DNA of 25,623 nucleotides, from the IMG/VR virus record IMGVR_UViG_3300030329_003552, positions 4,274 through 29,896 of that record, one strand, 5' to 3'. Source of the stretch: a virus. The notes beneath the pieces were generated by a model, which was not told where the DNA came from, ran no database searches, and saw only the letters and a list, made by a program, of their open reading frames with translations. The translations under genes were made by a program, and so were the position numbers. Numbering within the stretch: position 1 is the stretch's first letter; every line of letters begins with the position of its first letter. Below, one piece after another: positions 24,413 through 25,623 of the stretch.

Positions 24413-24422
24413 CTCATTTTTC

Positions 24423-24860
24423 TTAAGTTTCTGCTACGATATTTGTATTTACTACAAATACTTCTACCATTCCTGACCACACGTTTAAATCATCCCCTAT
24501 GGTCTCATTAAACATTGAAAATTGAAGTCTTTGAAAATTAGTCATACTATGAACTCGTGAATGGCAAATGCGTCGAACTTCTGCCATTAAATCATAAAGT
24601 CTTTGCCTACTATTTTTAGTTGTTAACTCTAAAATCACCGAATAACGTCTATCAACATATTTCCAATTTCCTAAAGGGGTTTCATCAAGTGTAGGACTGC
24701 CAGGTTGTCCTACTAAATAATCAGAATTATTTAAATCCATTCGCATAGTAGTAGTTTGTCCGCCGTTATACTCAATTAACGTAGGTTTTGTTACATTTGA
24801 TGCATTCCACTGCGAATTTAATTCACTAAGTACATCTGAAACTGGTAATGGTTCTGGCAT
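24423..24860 (-). CDS. Probable tail terminator / tail completion protein
   Basis: A 145-residue protein between the head-tail connector and the major tail protein, where tail completion or terminator proteins are encoded. An N-terminal helix (PVSDVLSELNSQWN) is followed by strands (KPTLIEYNGG, TTTMRMDL), a YSVILELTTK strand and a helix LYDLMAEVRRICHSR, then a strand-rich end (WSGMVEVFVVNTNIVAE). The strand, helix with Arg-Arg, strand pattern fits terminator proteins that form a ring at the end of the tube. The start has an AGAGGT ribosome site, 9 bases after the upstream stop. No catalytic motif is visible. The assignment is by size and position, so it is moderate. Confidence 0.55.
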   Translation of the reverse strand: MPEPLPVSDVLSELNSQWNASNVTKPTLIEYNGGQTTTMRMDLNNSDYLVGQPGSPTLDETPLGNWKYVDRRYSVILELTTKNSRQRLYDLMAEVRRICHSRVHSMTNFQRLQFSMFNETIGDDLNVWSGMVEVFVVNTNIVAET

Positions 24861-24869
24861 GTATTACCT

Positions 24870-25622
24870 CTAAAATATTTCAAAAGCTTTTAAGCTTTCT
24901 AATTGAGTCTCAATTTCGTACTTCCACGCGTCCATTCGTTGAGATAGTGTAACTCTATCCATGCCACTTACTACCATGCCTCCAAAATCTGCGTTCTTAG
25001 TAATTTCTATAGCTACTAATTTTTTGCATGATTCGTGGACAACTCCACTTTCACGTACATCTGTATGTAAATCCCTACCGTTTAGATAAGTAACCTTAAT
25101 GGGCATGGTAAATTCACCCCCGCCCCATCTCCATATAGGAGCGTTATAAGACTGGAATCTAGCTGGTAATAGGAAATACCTAGAAAAATGTAAGGTGCCT
25201 GTATCGGGTACTAAGAAAAAGTCTTGTTTTCGTCCTTGTGTTTTAGTGTCCCAAGAAGAGCCATTCCAAATTTTAAAATCAATAATTTTATAAGGGTCGG
25301 GTCTGTCTAATTTAAAACCACTTAAATTAAATTCATGCATTTCACCGTAAACAATATTCGGTCTCCATGATTTTCTAGTGGTAAAATCAATGTAAGATTG
25401 GGCACTGTTAATTAAACCTTCTACTTGCTCTTTAGTTGGATAAGTAGAGGTAGTAAAATCCGTTCCCCCTAATACGCCTCCCATTTGTAATAACTCATAA
25501 ATGTCTTTAGTTGTGCAATAAGCTGCGACTGGACGCATTTGTATACGCTTAAACGTAGGGTTTTGTGTTACAGAAGTAGGACTTGAAATTCGTATCCAAT
25601 ATTTTGTAGTGCTGTTTATAGC
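24870..25622 (-). CDS. Head-tail connector protein, 5' end beyond the window
   Basis: Probably an adaptor between portal and tail. Helical pattern TKDIYELLQMGG, then PTKEQVEGLINSAQSYIDFTTRKSW (about residues 34-58 from the internal Met), is typical of gp6/connector families, in which helices pair before a strand-rich domain; LDRPDPYKIIDFKIWNG and the C-terminal GMDRVTLSQRMDAWKYEIETQLE follow. The internal Met at 25538 has no ribosome site. The same frame stays open for 28 more codons to base 25622, with a protein-like KYWIRISSPTS stretch, so I take the gene to extend past the right edge. From the Met alone it would be 222 residues. Upstream neighbours would be expected to be capsid and portal genes. 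Confidence 0.68.
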   Translation of the reverse strand, partial: AINSTTKYWIRISSPTSVTQNPTFKRIQMRPVAAYCTTKDIYELLQMGGVLGGTDFTTSTYPTKEQVEGLINSAQSYIDFTTRKSWRPNIVYGEMHEFNLSGFKLDRPDPYKIIDFKIWNGSSWDTKTQGRKQDFFLVPDTGTLHFSRYFLLPARFQSYNAPIWRWGGGEFTMPIKVTYLNGRDLHTDVRESGVVHESCKKLVAIEITKNADFGGMVVSGMDRVTLSQRMDAWKYEIETQLESLKAFEIF

Positions 25623-25623
25623 T

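Overview
This window is part of a tailed double-stranded DNA bacteriophage genome. By eye it is AT-rich (roughly mid-30s % GC). Every convincing gene lies on the minus strand, so the biological reading direction runs from base 25623 down to base 1. Genes are packed end to end, with many 1-25 base overlaps and four TAATG stop/start junctions. No stretch over about 60 bases is without a gene. I saw no tRNA, rRNA, CRISPR array, insertion sequence, integrase or attachment site. Shine-Dalgarno sites, sigma70-like promoters and a sigma-like protein point to a bacterial host that I cannot name. The combination of family A polymerase, B12-dependent ribonucleotide reductase and an S74-type fibre resembles uncultured aquatic phages.

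Region 1 (25622 to 13847) is the tail morphogenesis block. It holds a head-tail connector cut by the window edge, a probable tail terminator, a major tail protein, two tail assembly chaperone frames joined by a probable -1 ribosomal frameshift, a short tape measure protein, a distal-tail-like protein and a 2097-residue hub/fibre protein. The fibre carries about eight related beta modules, two fibre motifs and a C-terminal S74 chaperone. The same type of module appears twice in the major tail protein. Long tape measure plus G/GT chaperones suggest a long-tailed phage, most likely siphovirus-like.

Region 2 (13847 to 7816) starts with two candidate regulators, an HTH/double zinc-ribbon protein and a sigma70-like protein. 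The replisome follows: a small unknown protein, DnaB-like helicase, CHC2/TOPRIM primase, a probable ssDNA-binding protein and family A DNA polymerase with proofreading. Region 3 (7755 to 4435) is a recombination and repair cassette: a small unknown protein, RecA/UvsX-like recombinase, DUF559/Vsr-like nuclease, Cas4/RecB-like nuclease with a four-cysteine set, a helical protein that might be a recombination mediator, another small protein and a RuvC-like resolvase. Region 4 (4422 to 1) has a cysteine-containing protein, small and large terminase subunits, and a class II ribonucleotide reductase cut by the left edge.

Near-consensus promoters precede the SSB/polymerase pair (TTGACA, 17, TATACT) and the recombination cassette (TTGACA, 17, TAAAAT). 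Weaker candidates precede the helicase, the reductase and the major tail protein. My reading is that host-type promoters drive the replication modules and that the two regulators at the tail/replication border may control the late genes. Functions rest on motifs visible in the sequence; no database search was possible.
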